From assembly GCF_015711605.1 (NCBI RefSeq), contig NZ_JABTEZ010000002.1:1798001-1862000 (forward strand): a stretch of DNA of 64,000 bases. Direction: 5' to 3'. The number at the start of each line of letters is the position of its first letter. Within the stretch, counting starts at the first letter, position 1. Source of the DNA: Planomonospora sp. ID67723 (GTDB taxonomy: Bacteria > Actinomycetota > Actinomycetes > Streptosporangiales > Streptosporangiaceae). Made by a program: the position numbers and the translations under genes. Positions 24,379 to 32,376 of the stretch are shown here, one piece after another. The notes under the pieces were generated by a model that saw only the letters and a program-made list of their open reading frames with translations, had not been told where the DNA came from and searched no databases.

Positions 24379-25020
24379 TCAGTGGTGGTAGGCGTGGACG
24401 ACCGCGTGGCCCTTGCCCCGGCCGATGATCCACTTGTTGACCGGGGTGGTGACGAGGAAGGCCACGAGGAAGGCGAAGGCCAGCGCGCCCCAGAACAGGC
24501 CGGTGGCCAGGCCGGCGTCCATGGCGCCGGGGATGACCAGCATGACGCCGTTGTCGACGATCTCCATGACGATGATGGAGACGGTGTCCGCGGCGAGAGC
24601 GAGCTTGATCGCGGTGCCCCAGCTCACCCCGGCGCGGCGCAGCGGGATCAGGGTGAGCAGGTAGCCGAAGAAGAAGGCCAGCGCCACGGCCAGGACGATG
24701 GTGGGCGCGGTGGCCCAGCCCAGCGCGGTGCCGATGACCAGCCCGAGGACCTCTCCGATGGCGCAGCCGGTGAGGCAGTGCAGGGTGGCGGAGGCGGCCA
24801 TCCGCCAGGTCGTCCTGGCGGGGTGGCCCGCGTGCGCGTGGCCGCCATGGTCCTCACGGCTTTCGTGCTGCCCGTGCTCACCGTGGTGTTCCCGCGGCTC
24901 GTGCCCTTCGTGCCGGGCGCTCTCCTCGTGGTCGTCCGGGCCGTGGTGCGTTTCGTGGCGGTGGTGGTCGTGGGAGCCGTGGTGTCCTTCGTGCCGGGTT
25001 CGGTCGGCGGGTCCGGTCAT
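24379..25020 (-). CDS. DUF4396 membrane protein with His-rich N-terminus
   Basis: 213 residues. The first 65 are extremely rich in His, Asp and Glu (H-E-G-H-H-G-S-H-D-H-H-R-H-E-T-H-H), a likely metal-binding tail. Then come four hydrophobic helices with C-L-T-G-C-A-I-G-E-V-L-G and D-T-V-S-I-I-V-M-E-I-V-D-N, as in DUF4396 proteins, and a C-terminal H-A-V-V-H-A-Y-H-H. AAGGAG precedes the ATG. The promoter carries a CsoR-type operator, so copper-responsive expression and a role in copper handling are likely, although transport has not been shown for the family. Confidence 0.85.
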   Translation of the reverse strand: MTGPADRTRHEGHHGSHDHHRHETHHGPDDHEESARHEGHEPREHHGEHGQHESREDHGGHAHAGHPARTTWRMAASATLHCLTGCAIGEVLGLVIGTALGWATAPTIVLAVALAFFFGYLLTLIPLRRAGVSWGTAIKLALAADTVSIIVMEIVDNGVMLVIPGAMDAGLATGLFWGALAFAFLVAFLVTTPVNKWIIGRGKGHAVVHAYHH

Positions 25021-25060
25021 CGTGCTCTCCTTGTCGATCGGTCGGGGTGACACCTCTGAC

Positions 25061-25083
25061 GATATACCCCTGGGGGGTATATC
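25061..25083. promoter_or_regulatory. CsoR-type (copper) operator
   Basis: A 23-bp inverted repeat GATATACCC-CTGGG-GGGTATATC, 41-63 bases upstream of the DUF4396 start. A/T-flanked C-run and G-run arms are the known pattern of CsoR/RcnR-family operators. No csoR gene occurs in the window, so the repressor must be encoded elsewhere. Confidence 0.75.
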
Positions 25084-25226
25084 GCAACCGGCTCCCCGGC
25101 GTCTCGCGGCTGTCGCCGCGAATCCGGAGGACCCGTTTGCGGGCCGGGTGCCGAGGCCGCCGCCCGGGCGGGATCTTCGGTCCCGTCGGCACGGGGACTG
25201 TCGGGTGGTTCCGCTAGGTTTCCGGC

Positions 25227-25622
25227 ATGACGATTCGTCCCACGGACCGATGGCGCAAGCGCATCGAAACAGAGGCACAGCAGATCGCCGCGGGCGAGCT
25301 GGCCGCGAGCGAGGCATATTACGCCGCGCGTTACGGCGATGCGGTCACCCCTGCCGAGGAGGCCTTCCGCGTTTTCGAGGAGGAGCTGAAGACCCTCGCC
25401 ACCGCCTCGGACGACCACGTGTTCGCCGCCGTCGAGCGCGTGGCGGTGGCGCTGAACACGATCGACGCCGAGTGCGGCGTCGGCTTCGACACCCTCGACC
25501 GGGAGGATCTGTGCGACTACATCGACGCCTCCCTGTCCGGGGCGGGGATCGATGTGGACGCGCTGGCCGCACGCCGCGGCATCGGCCGGGCGGAGATCAC
25601 CGACGAGTGGCGTGACTGGTGA
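25227..25622 (+). CDS. Hypothetical acidic protein
   Basis: 131 residues, not recognised. Acidic and helical: A-S-E-A-Y-Y-A-A-R-Y-G-D-A-V-T-P-A-E-E-A-F, then a central E-R-V-A-V-A-L-N-T-I-D and a C-terminal D-E-W-R-D-W. No signal peptide or membrane segment. The ATG at 25227 follows TAGGTTTCCGGC with a weak ribosome site. It is isolated between the DUF4396 promoter and a terminator. Confidence 0.65.
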   Translation: MTIRPTDRWRKRIETEAQQIAAGELAASEAYYAARYGDAVTPAEEAFRVFEEELKTLATASDDHVFAAVERVAVALNTIDAECGVGFDTLDREDLCDYIDASLSGAGIDVDALAARRGIGRAEITDEWRDW

Positions 25623-25648
25623 CGCCGTGACGACCTGACCGGTCGCGT

Positions 25649-25681
25649 CCGGTACGGCCCGCGCGGCGCGGGCCGTACCGG
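25649..25681. terminator. Strong bidirectional terminator
   Basis: A 15-bp perfect stem (25649-25663 with 25667-25681) and a CGG loop, between the convergent hypothetical gene and the pectinase gene. Confidence 0.85.
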
Positions 25682-25698
25682 ACGTCGGCGCCGGTTCC

Positions 25699-27960
25699 TC
25701 AGCCGATGCGCCCGGCTCCCGCCCGCGCGGGGACGAGACCGCGCAGCGCATGGGCGGGGTGGACCTGGGTGAACAGGGTGGGCGTCCAGCCCGCGTCGGA
25801 GCCGAGGGCGGCGCCGTTGGCGGCGTTGTAGGCGGCGACCGGGTCGGCGGGCCTGCCGTCGACCAGGTTGTCCCTGGCGGTGGCCGCGGTGCCTTTCAGG
25901 ACCGACAGCACCTTCCCGGCCGGGATGCCGTCGAAGGCGTTGGCCTGCGCGTAGACCTGCGAGCCGTAGCCCACGCCGATGCTGTACTGGTAGATGTCCG
26001 AACCGGTGTAGTAGTTGTTGTACACGTGCACCTGGCCGAATCGCACCCGCGGGGTCCGCTGGCCCAGGCCCTCGAAGTGGTTGTGGTGCAGCGTCACCTT
26101 GAGCTTGTCGGCCTCGCCGTACCTGGTGGGGTTGTCGGTGTTGCCGATCAGCGTCACCTTGTCGTGGTTGCTCATGTGGTTCCACGACAGAGTCACGTAG
26201 TTCGAGCCGCGCACCACGTCCAGCAGCCCGTCGTGGACCTGGTACGGCCGGCCGAAGTAGAGCGGCTGGCCGGAGTCGGGGTTGTCGCCGTCGCTGAGGA
26301 AGTTGTGGTCCAGCCACACGTGCGTGGAGCCGGAGACCTCGACGTTGTCGAAGGAGGCGTTCCACGCGCCGTCCTCGCCGTCGGTCGGGTCCCACTGCGG
26401 GAAGCAGTCGGAGGTGTCGGTGATGGTGAGGTTGCGGACGATGACGTTGTCGGCGTTGGTGATCCGGATGCCGAAGCTCTTCAGCGCGGCGTCGGGACCC
26501 AGCCCGACCAGGGTGACGTTGGAGCCGAGGGTGACGGTGACGTGTTGCGCCATCTTCTCGTAGGACGCCTTGCGCGCCTCCTCCAGCGGGCCTGAGGGGA
26601 CCTTGTCCCTGCCCCAGACCGCCGGGTCGTAGGCGGCGAGATAGGCCTGGAGGCTGTAGCCGTCCACCGCGTAGCTCGCGCAGGTGAGCGGGTTGCCCGC
26701 GTCGTCGGTGTCGGCGTCGACGGCGCCCTTCACATAGATGATCTTCGGGGTGTTGTCGGCGGGGTCCCCGATCGCGGCGAGCAGCTGCGCCCGGGTGGAG
26801 ACGATGTGGATGTCCTCGGGGCGGGCGGCCGAGCCGCCGGTGGTGCCGGTGCCCGCGGCGGCCCAGCCGTCGTTCTTCGGGAGCACCTGGCGGCCGGGTT
26901 GGTGGTCGGAGCCGGTGGGGAAGCTGCGGAAGGGGTCCCAGCCGTCCTGGCCCCTCAGGTAGTCCTCCGGATCGAACTGCCTGGCCTGCTCCCTGGTCAG
27001 CTGCGGCCGGTCGCCGTTGACGGCTGCGCCCGGACCGCGGTTGAGGTACTCCGAGAGCCGGGCCTCCCGCCAGTTCAGACCGGACATGTCGGTCCAGGGC
27101 GCGTCCTTGAACTGCTGGCCGAGCCAGGACTCGCGGACCAGGACCTGGCCCCGGGCCGTGGCCGAACCGCCGGCCGGCCACGGACGGCCCAGGTGGAAGG
27201 TCTTGGCGGGGGCGTCGCTGACCAGGTGGCTGCGGTAGATCAGGAAGCCGTAGGGGTTGGACAGTTCGGTGCTGGCGGCGGTGACGTACCCGTTGTTGTC
27301 GGTGCTGCCGCGGTCGAGGGCCTTGAGCACGCAGTTGTGGAACACCGCGGTGGCCCGGCCGAAGATGAAGTCGACGTCACCTTCGACGTAGCAGTTGCGG
27401 AAGTACTGCCGGGCCACGGTGGTGGCGGAGGAGGTGTTGGCGTAGAGGGTGTCCTGGTTGCCGATGAACCGGACGTTCTCGTAGACCTGCCGGTCACCGG
27501 TGGTCCGTACGGCCACGGCCTGGCTGTTGCCCTTGGCGGCCTCGTCGTAGGAGTTCTCGAAGGTGAGGTTGCGGGCGGTGAAGTCGGGCGCGCTGATCGC
27601 GTAGGAGGCGCTGCCCGAGGTGCCGTAGGTCCCGGAGCCGTCGGGCTTCGGGGCGGAGGCGGCGGCGTCGAAGGTGAGCACGACCTTGCTCGGGTCGCGG
27701 GTGGCGCCGACCAGCGAGATGTACGGCTTGTCGGCGGGGATGACCACCTGCTGCTTGTAGGTGCCCTCGCGGACCAGGACGGTGACCGGCCTGGCGTTGC
27801 CGGAGGGGACGGCGTTGATCGCGTCCTGCACGGTCCTGTGGTCGCCGGAGCCGTCGGCCGCGACCACGATGGTGGCGGGAGGCGGGGTGGCGGAGACGGC
27901 CGGGGCGGCCGTCGCGATGATCGTGAGAGCGATCACCGGGGGGAGTGTCAGAAGTCGCAT
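25699..27960 (-). CDS. Secreted bifunctional pectinesterase-pectate lyase
   Basis: About 753 residues. A signal peptide (L-L-T-L-P-P-V-I-A-L-T-I-I-A-T-A-A-P-A-V-S-A) is followed by a CE8 pectin methylesterase domain (about 30-340) with all signatures: S-Q-A-V-A, N-Q-D-T-L-Y, D-F-I-F-G and L-G-R-P-W. A linker leads to a PL1 pectate lyase domain (about 385-735) with V-W-L-D-H-N-F-L-S-D-G and H-H-N-H-F-E-G-L-G-Q-R-T-P-R-V-R, including the R-x-P-x-x-R motif. The enzyme would demethylate pectin and cleave the product. The ATG at 27960 has AAGG upstream. The promoter has two LacI-type operators (27981, 28056) shared with the galacturonate operon. Confidence 0.93.
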   Translation of the reverse strand: MRLLTLPPVIALTIIATAAPAVSATPPPATIVVAADGSGDHRTVQDAINAVPSGNARPVTVLVREGTYKQQVVIPADKPYISLVGATRDPSKVVLTFDAAASAPKPDGSGTYGTSGSASYAISAPDFTARNLTFENSYDEAAKGNSQAVAVRTTGDRQVYENVRFIGNQDTLYANTSSATTVARQYFRNCYVEGDVDFIFGRATAVFHNCVLKALDRGSTDNNGYVTAASTELSNPYGFLIYRSHLVSDAPAKTFHLGRPWPAGGSATARGQVLVRESWLGQQFKDAPWTDMSGLNWREARLSEYLNRGPGAAVNGDRPQLTREQARQFDPEDYLRGQDGWDPFRSFPTGSDHQPGRQVLPKNDGWAAAGTGTTGGSAARPEDIHIVSTRAQLLAAIGDPADNTPKIIYVKGAVDADTDDAGNPLTCASYAVDGYSLQAYLAAYDPAVWGRDKVPSGPLEEARKASYEKMAQHVTVTLGSNVTLVGLGPDAALKSFGIRITNADNVIVRNLTITDTSDCFPQWDPTDGEDGAWNASFDNVEVSGSTHVWLDHNFLSDGDNPDSGQPLYFGRPYQVHDGLLDVVRGSNYVTLSWNHMSNHDKVTLIGNTDNPTRYGEADKLKVTLHHNHFEGLGQRTPRVRFGQVHVYNNYYTGSDIYQYSIGVGYGSQVYAQANAFDGIPAGKVLSVLKGTAATARDNLVDGRPADPVAAYNAANGAALGSDAGWTPTLFTQVHPAHALRGLVPARAGAGRIG

Positions 27961-27980
27961 GTGCAACCTTGAGGGGAAGC

Positions 27981-27994
27981 GGCAATCGGTTGTA
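27981..27994. promoter_or_regulatory. LacI-type operator, pectinase proximal
   Basis: Read on the minus strand, TACAACCGATTGCC matches the locus consensus TGCAACCGNTTGCA at 12 of the 13 defined... positions other than 2 and 14. It lies between a TTGACG -35-like box (28022-28027) and the start codon. Confidence 0.65.
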
Positions 27995-28055
27995 TGAAAC
28001 GCTGACGTAATCCCGCATTAACGTCAATACCCACTAGAAAATCACGGGTCATTCC

Positions 28056-28069
28056 TGCAATCGATTGCA
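28056..28069. promoter_or_regulatory. LacI-type operator, pectinase distal (perfect palindrome)
   Basis: TGCAATCGATTGCA, extending to a perfect 16-bp palindrome at 28055-28070, 95 bases upstream of the pectinase start. This is the most symmetrical member of the operator set found across 28-37.7 kb. Confidence 0.8.
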
Positions 28070-28157
28070 GTTCATGGCGGAATCGGGGCATGCCTGCGGC
28101 CCCGGGGACGGGGAGGCCCACCGGGGCCGCGGAAGTGGGACGGGACGAGGGTGAAAG

Positions 28158-28177
28158 GGCGGCGGGGAAGCGCCGCC
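28158..28177 (-). terminator. Terminator of the galacturonate operon
   Basis: GGCGGCG-GGGAAG-CGCCGCC, 13 bases after the stop of the acetylesterase/dehydrogenase gene. A second, larger inverted repeat (10-bp stem) follows at 28096-28130. Together they separate the operon from the pectinase promoter. Confidence 0.65.
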
Positions 28178-28190
28178 GGGGCGGGAAGGG

Positions 28191-30353
28191 TCAGGGCAGG
28201 GTGAGCATCCCGTTCAGGCGGCGGGGGAGCCGCCACGGGTTGTCGTCCCGCAGCGCCTCGGGCAGCAGGTGCGCGGGGCAGTTCTGGTAGACGACCGGCC
28301 GCAGGAACCGGAAGATCGCCGCGGTGCCGACCGAGGTGGTCGACGGCTCGGTGGTCGCCGGGTACGGACCGCCGTGCTGCTGCGCCCAGCCGACCGCGAC
28401 CCCGGTCGGATAGGCGTCGAAGACCAGCCGCCCGGCCCGGTCCCGCATCACCGTCATGATCCGGGCGGCGAGCTTCTCCTCCTCGGGCTCGCTGTGCAGG
28501 GTCGCGGTCAGGTTGCCGGGGGTGGCGGCCAGGGCATGGAGCAGCTCGTCCTCGTCGCCGTAGGTGAGCACGACGGTCATCGGCCCGAAGCACTCCTCCA
28601 GCAGCAGCTCGGAGGCGTTCAGCGCGGAGACGGGCCCGGTCAGCAGCCGGGCCGTCACCTGCCGCTCGCCGCCGACCTGCCCGGTGGCCGCCACGCGCAC
28701 GCCCGGGATGACCTCCCGCTCGCCCGCGCCCGTCGTGAAGCTCTCCCGGATGCCGTCGCCGAGCAGCACCTGCGGGTCCAGCTCGGTGAAGTGCCGCGCC
28801 ATCTCCTCGACCAGCGCGCCGTCCGCCGGGGCCAGGACCAGCCCCGGCTTGACGCAGAACTGCCCCGCGCCCAGCGTCGCCGAGGCCACCAGCCCCGCCG
28901 CGATCTCCTCGGTACGGCGGGCCGCCGCGCCGGGGGTGACGACGAGTGGGTTGAGGCTGCCCAACTCGCCGTAGAACGGGATCGGCTCGGGACGGGCCTT
29001 GGCGATGTCGTACAGGAAGCGCCCGCCGGGAATCGACCCTGTGAACCCGACCGCCTTGACCAGCGGATTCCTGACCAGCGCGACGCCCGCCTCACGGCCG
29101 TGGACGAGCTGGACGACCTCGGCGGGGAAACCCGCGCCGCGGGCGCCCTCCTGCAGCGCGGCCAGGGTCAGCTCGGAGGTCTCCGGATGCAGCGAATGGG
29201 CCTTGACGATGACCGGGCAGCCCGCGGCCAGGGCGCTGGCGGTGTCGCCGCCCCCGACGCTGAAGGCGAAGGGGAAGTTGCTGGCGGAGAAGACGCCGAC
29301 CACGCCGAGCGGGACGTTCATCCGTCGCAGGTCGGGCTTGACCCCGTCGGCGGCGTCCAGCCGCACGTCGAGGAAGGAGCCCTCGCGCAGCGCCTCGGCG
29401 AACAGCCGGAGCTGGCCGCTGGTCCGGGCGACCTCGCCGGTCAGGCGGGGCGGGCCGAGCGCGGTCTCGGCGTCGGCGGCGGCGACCAGGTCGTCCACCC
29501 GCGCGTCCAGCGCGTCGGCCATGGCCTCCAGCAGGGCGGCCCGCCCCGGCGGCCCGGAGACGTCCAGAAGGGGGAGCAGCGCCTCGGCCTCGCGGCAGGC
29601 GCGGCCGACCTCCTCCGGGCTGGTGGAGGCGTACTCGTGGCGGCGCTCGCCCGAGCGGGCGTCGATGCTCCAGACAGGCATGACCGGTCTCCAATCCATG
29701 AGGTCGGGGTCGGGCGTCCTGACCGCCCGGGGGAGCAGGTCGCCGGCGGCTTCCAGCAGCAGCCTGGCCACCTCGACCGCGCCGCGCGCGGTGAAGTGGG
29801 TGTCGTCGGCGCTGCCGCGCGGGTAGTTGGGGTGCGGGTCGAGCCAGAGGAACAGCTCCCTGGTCGCCTCCGGGCCGAGCTCCCGCCAGCGCCGCAGGCT
29901 GGCGGCCTGCAGATCGACCAGCGGTACCGCCTCGGCGGCGGCCAGGTCCCGCATCGCGCCGGGGTAGCGGCCGTGTGTGCCCTCCGTGCCGCAGGTGCGC
30001 CGTTCGACGGAGGTGACCAGCACGGGGCGGGCGCCCCGTTCCCGGGCCCCGTGCACGTAGCGGCGCAGGAATTCCTGGTAACCGCCGTACGGCGGGGCGA
30101 AGCGGCCCTGCTCGTGCTTGCCGTCGTTGTGGCCGAAACAGACCAGCAGGACGTCGCCGGGGCCGAGGGCGGACATGATCCGCTCGTACATCCCCAGCCG
30201 CTCGACCGAGGTGCGCGCACTGGCGCCGGGGACGGCCTCGTTGACGACGGGCACGTCCCAGAAGAGCGGAAGCGCCTGCCCCCAGCCGGCCTGCGGCGCG
30301 AGCGTGACCGGGTAGGTGGCAGCGGTGGAGTCTCCCGCGACGAACACCCTCAC
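28191..30353 (-). CDS. Rhamnogalacturonan acetylesterase-like domain fused to 2-oxoglutarate semialdehyde dehydrogenase
   Basis: One uninterrupted 720-residue frame. Residues 1-224 form an SGNH/GDSL domain: V-F-V-A-G-D-S-T-A-A, C-F-G-H-N-D and D-D-T-H-F-T-A-R-G, as in rhamnogalacturonan acetylesterases. From residue 225 (MPVWSIDARSGE) a complete aldehyde dehydrogenase follows, with F-S-A-S-N-F-P-F-A-F-S, catalytic Glu in E-L-G-S-L-N-P and Cys in G-A-G-Q-F-C-V-K-P-G, the pattern of 2,5-dioxovalerate dehydrogenases. An internal ATG at 29681 with GGAG upstream could also start the dehydrogenase alone. The GTG at 30353 overlaps the preceding stop (GTGA). It is the last gene of the operon. Confidence 0.85.
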   Translation of the reverse strand: MRVFVAGDSTAATYPVTLAPQAGWGQALPLFWDVPVVNEAVPGASARTSVERLGMYERIMSALGPGDVLLVCFGHNDGKHEQGRFAPPYGGYQEFLRRYVHGARERGARPVLVTSVERRTCGTEGTHGRYPGAMRDLAAAEAVPLVDLQAASLRRWRELGPEATRELFLWLDPHPNYPRGSADDTHFTARGAVEVARLLLEAAGDLLPRAVRTPDPDLMDWRPVMPVWSIDARSGERRHEYASTSPEEVGRACREAEALLPLLDVSGPPGRAALLEAMADALDARVDDLVAAADAETALGPPRLTGEVARTSGQLRLFAEALREGSFLDVRLDAADGVKPDLRRMNVPLGVVGVFSASNFPFAFSVGGGDTASALAAGCPVIVKAHSLHPETSELTLAALQEGARGAGFPAEVVQLVHGREAGVALVRNPLVKAVGFTGSIPGGRFLYDIAKARPEPIPFYGELGSLNPLVVTPGAAARRTEEIAAGLVASATLGAGQFCVKPGLVLAPADGALVEEMARHFTELDPQVLLGDGIRESFTTGAGEREVIPGVRVAATGQVGGERQVTARLLTGPVSALNASELLLEECFGPMTVVLTYGDEDELLHALAATPGNLTATLHSEPEEEKLAARIMTVMRDRAGRLVFDAYPTGVAVGWAQQHGGPYPATTEPSTTSVGTAAIFRFLRPVVYQNCPAHLLPEALRDDNPWRLPRRLNGMLTLP

Positions 30354-32362
30354 GACGCCGCCTCCGTCCCCGCCGCCGCGGCCCCTGCCAGCTCCGCGGC
30401 GACGGCCCTGCCGAGCCGCCCGTCCGCCACGACCGTCACCACCCGCCGCCGCAGCGTGTCCGCGACGGCCAGCGGCCGGTCCCAGGCCAGCGCGGGGCCG
30501 ACGCCGGGATACTCGGCCACGCGCACGAACCACGGGTCCACGTGCCCGACCTGGACGAAGACCAGACTCCAGGCGTCCGAGACCAGCGCCAGCCAGGGGG
30601 AGCGGCTGCCGTGCACGTCCCGCTCGCCCTCGGCCTCGCCGGTGAACACGGCCGGCCCCGCCGCGCCCGCGGGCGCGCGCCAGAAGAATCCGCCGTACCC
30701 GGCACCCGGCCGCCCCTTGCACGCCGAGCTCCTGATCTCCAGCGGCTCGCGCACGGTGAGCGCGAAGGCGAAGTCCAGCGCCCAGGCGCCCATCGGCGCG
30801 TCCGCCGGCAGCGGCCTGGCCAGCACGGTCCGCTCCTCGCGGGCGACGGCCGCGCCGCCGGGGCCGAGCCAGGTCAACTCCTCGCGGAACCCGCCCTCGA
30901 TCTCGGTGAAGGCGTCGTGACGCTGGCATCCGTGGTCGTCCAGCCAGACCGGGCCCCGGCCGCGGACGAAGGTCCGGCCGCCCCAGAAGTTCACCCCGCC
31001 GACGTCCGCTATGGCCAGGCCGGCGCCCAGGTGGTGGACGTGGTCGGCGGGGCGGAACTCGGTCACCTCCGCGCCGCCGAGGGTCCGCACCGGGTGGAGG
31101 TACGGCCGCGGCGCGTCGGTCACCGGCAGGTCGGGCCGCCACACGTAGGAGGCGACCGCCGCCCCGCCCACCTGCAGCTCCCGGGCGGCCGCCTCGTCCG
31201 CCTCCAGCTCTCGCGCGGACGACTCACCCGCTCCGGACTCCCGCGTGACCGCCCAGGCCGCGTCCAGCTCAGAGAACAGGGCCAGCCGCTCGGCGCTGCG
31301 GTCCGTCAGCTCCCGGACGCCGGGCAGCTCGCGCCGGTCGGGATGGATCACCTGATGCCCGTCGGCGATCGGCAGCGGGTCGGGCGCCAGCCGTACCGCC
31401 TCGAGGAACTCCATGAAGGCGCCGGTGCGGGCCAGCGGCACCAGCAGCTCCGCGCCGGTCCTGACGTGCGCGACCAGGTTCTCCAGCAGGTTCGCCCGGG
31501 GGTGGACGGCGCCGTCGAGGTCGTCGGTGGTGTAGGTCAGCCGGGCCGTGCCCGCCGAGCCGTGCACGATGAGGTACGGTTCGGTCCGTCCCGTCGCGCA
31601 CAGCGTCACGGCCACAGTGATCACCCGGCCGTCCGCCAGGCGGATCCTGGCGGAGGCGGTGTCGTCGGCCTCGATGGGGTTGGCGTGGAACAGCTCCAGC
31701 TCGACCGAGGCGATCGCGCCGCGCTCCTCGGCGCCGGCGACCGCCAGGGCGGTGGCCGTGGCGTGCGCGAACGGATTGGTCAGCGCGCCGTCGACCACGT
31801 CCCGTCCGTCCAGCCGCCGCCGGCCCGACCAGGCCGAGCGGGTGAAGTAGTCGGCGGGCCGCTCCCAGGCACCCGCCACCCCGATGCCGCGGATCTCGCC
31901 GAGCTCGCCGGAGGCGATCAGCTTGCGCAGCGCGGGGACCGCGGCGGAGCCGAGGCTCTGGAAGCCGACCTGACAGGCCAGCCCGCTCTCCGTGACCGCC
32001 GCGGCGATCCGCTCGAAGTCGGCCAGCGACGACGCGGGGGGCTTCTCCAGCAGCAGGTGCGAGCCCGCGCGCAGCGCGGTCACGGCGAGGTCGGCGTGGG
32101 TGTTGATGGGCGTGCACAGGATGGTGATCTCCGCGCCCGTGCGCTCGATCAACCCGGCCAGGCCGTCGGGGCGCGCCTGCTCGGGAGCGCCGAGGCCGTG
32201 CAGCCGGTCCTCCTCCACCGGACGCACATCGCAGACGCCGACCAGCTCGACCAGCCCGCGCCCCGCCAGCCCGCGCAGGTTCTCCAGATGCGAGCGGCCG
32301 TGGCCGTACGCGCCCGCGAGCACGACCCTGGTCACCCGGTCACCGGTCGTGCCCTCGGTCAT
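30350..32362 (-). CDS. Gfo/Idh/MocA oxidoreductase fused to a DUF6807 domain
   Basis: About 670 residues. The N-terminal part is a NAD-binding Gfo/Idh/MocA domain: V-V-L-A-G-A-Y-G-H-G, I-L-C-T-P-I-N-T-H and L-L-L-E-K-P-P-A, with the EKP catalytic-Lys motif. From about residue 390 to the end it matches DUF6807 (PmoA-like): R-P-Y-L-H-P-V-R-T-L-G-G, D-H-V-H-H-L-G and W-L-D-D-H-G. Fusions of these two occur in actinobacterial sugar clusters. Probably acts on a sugar or sugar-acid derivative; substrate unknown. The ATG at 32362 has GGAG 8 nt upstream; ATG 32386 is an alternative overlapping the previous gene. Confidence 0.85.
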   Translation of the reverse strand: MTEGTTGDRVTRVVLAGAYGHGRSHLENLRGLAGRGLVELVGVCDVRPVEEDRLHGLGAPEQARPDGLAGLIERTGAEITILCTPINTHADLAVTALRAGSHLLLEKPPASSLADFERIAAAVTESGLACQVGFQSLGSAAVPALRKLIASGELGEIRGIGVAGAWERPADYFTRSAWSGRRRLDGRDVVDGALTNPFAHATATALAVAGAEERGAIASVELELFHANPIEADDTASARIRLADGRVITVAVTLCATGRTEPYLIVHGSAGTARLTYTTDDLDGAVHPRANLLENLVAHVRTGAELLVPLARTGAFMEFLEAVRLAPDPLPIADGHQVIHPDRRELPGVRELTDRSAERLALFSELDAAWAVTRESGAGESSARELEADEAAARELQVGGAAVASYVWRPDLPVTDAPRPYLHPVRTLGGAEVTEFRPADHVHHLGAGLAIADVGGVNFWGGRTFVRGRGPVWLDDHGCQRHDAFTEIEGGFREELTWLGPGGAAVAREERTVLARPLPADAPMGAWALDFAFALTVREPLEIRSSACKGRPGAGYGGFFWRAPAGAAGPAVFTGEAEGERDVHGSRSPWLALVSDAWSLVFVQVGHVDPWFVRVAEYPGVGPALAWDRPLAVADTLRRRVVTVVADGRLGRAVAAELAGAAAAGTEAAS

Positions 32363-32376
32363 GCCTTCTTCTCCGG

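Noticed and set aside
28191-31142. Single protein spanning also the DUF6807 region upstream of 30353
   Set aside because: The frame upstream of 30353 is out of phase with the Gfo/DUF6807 gene and encodes Arg/Pro-rich shadow sequence; the GTGA overlap marks the true start.
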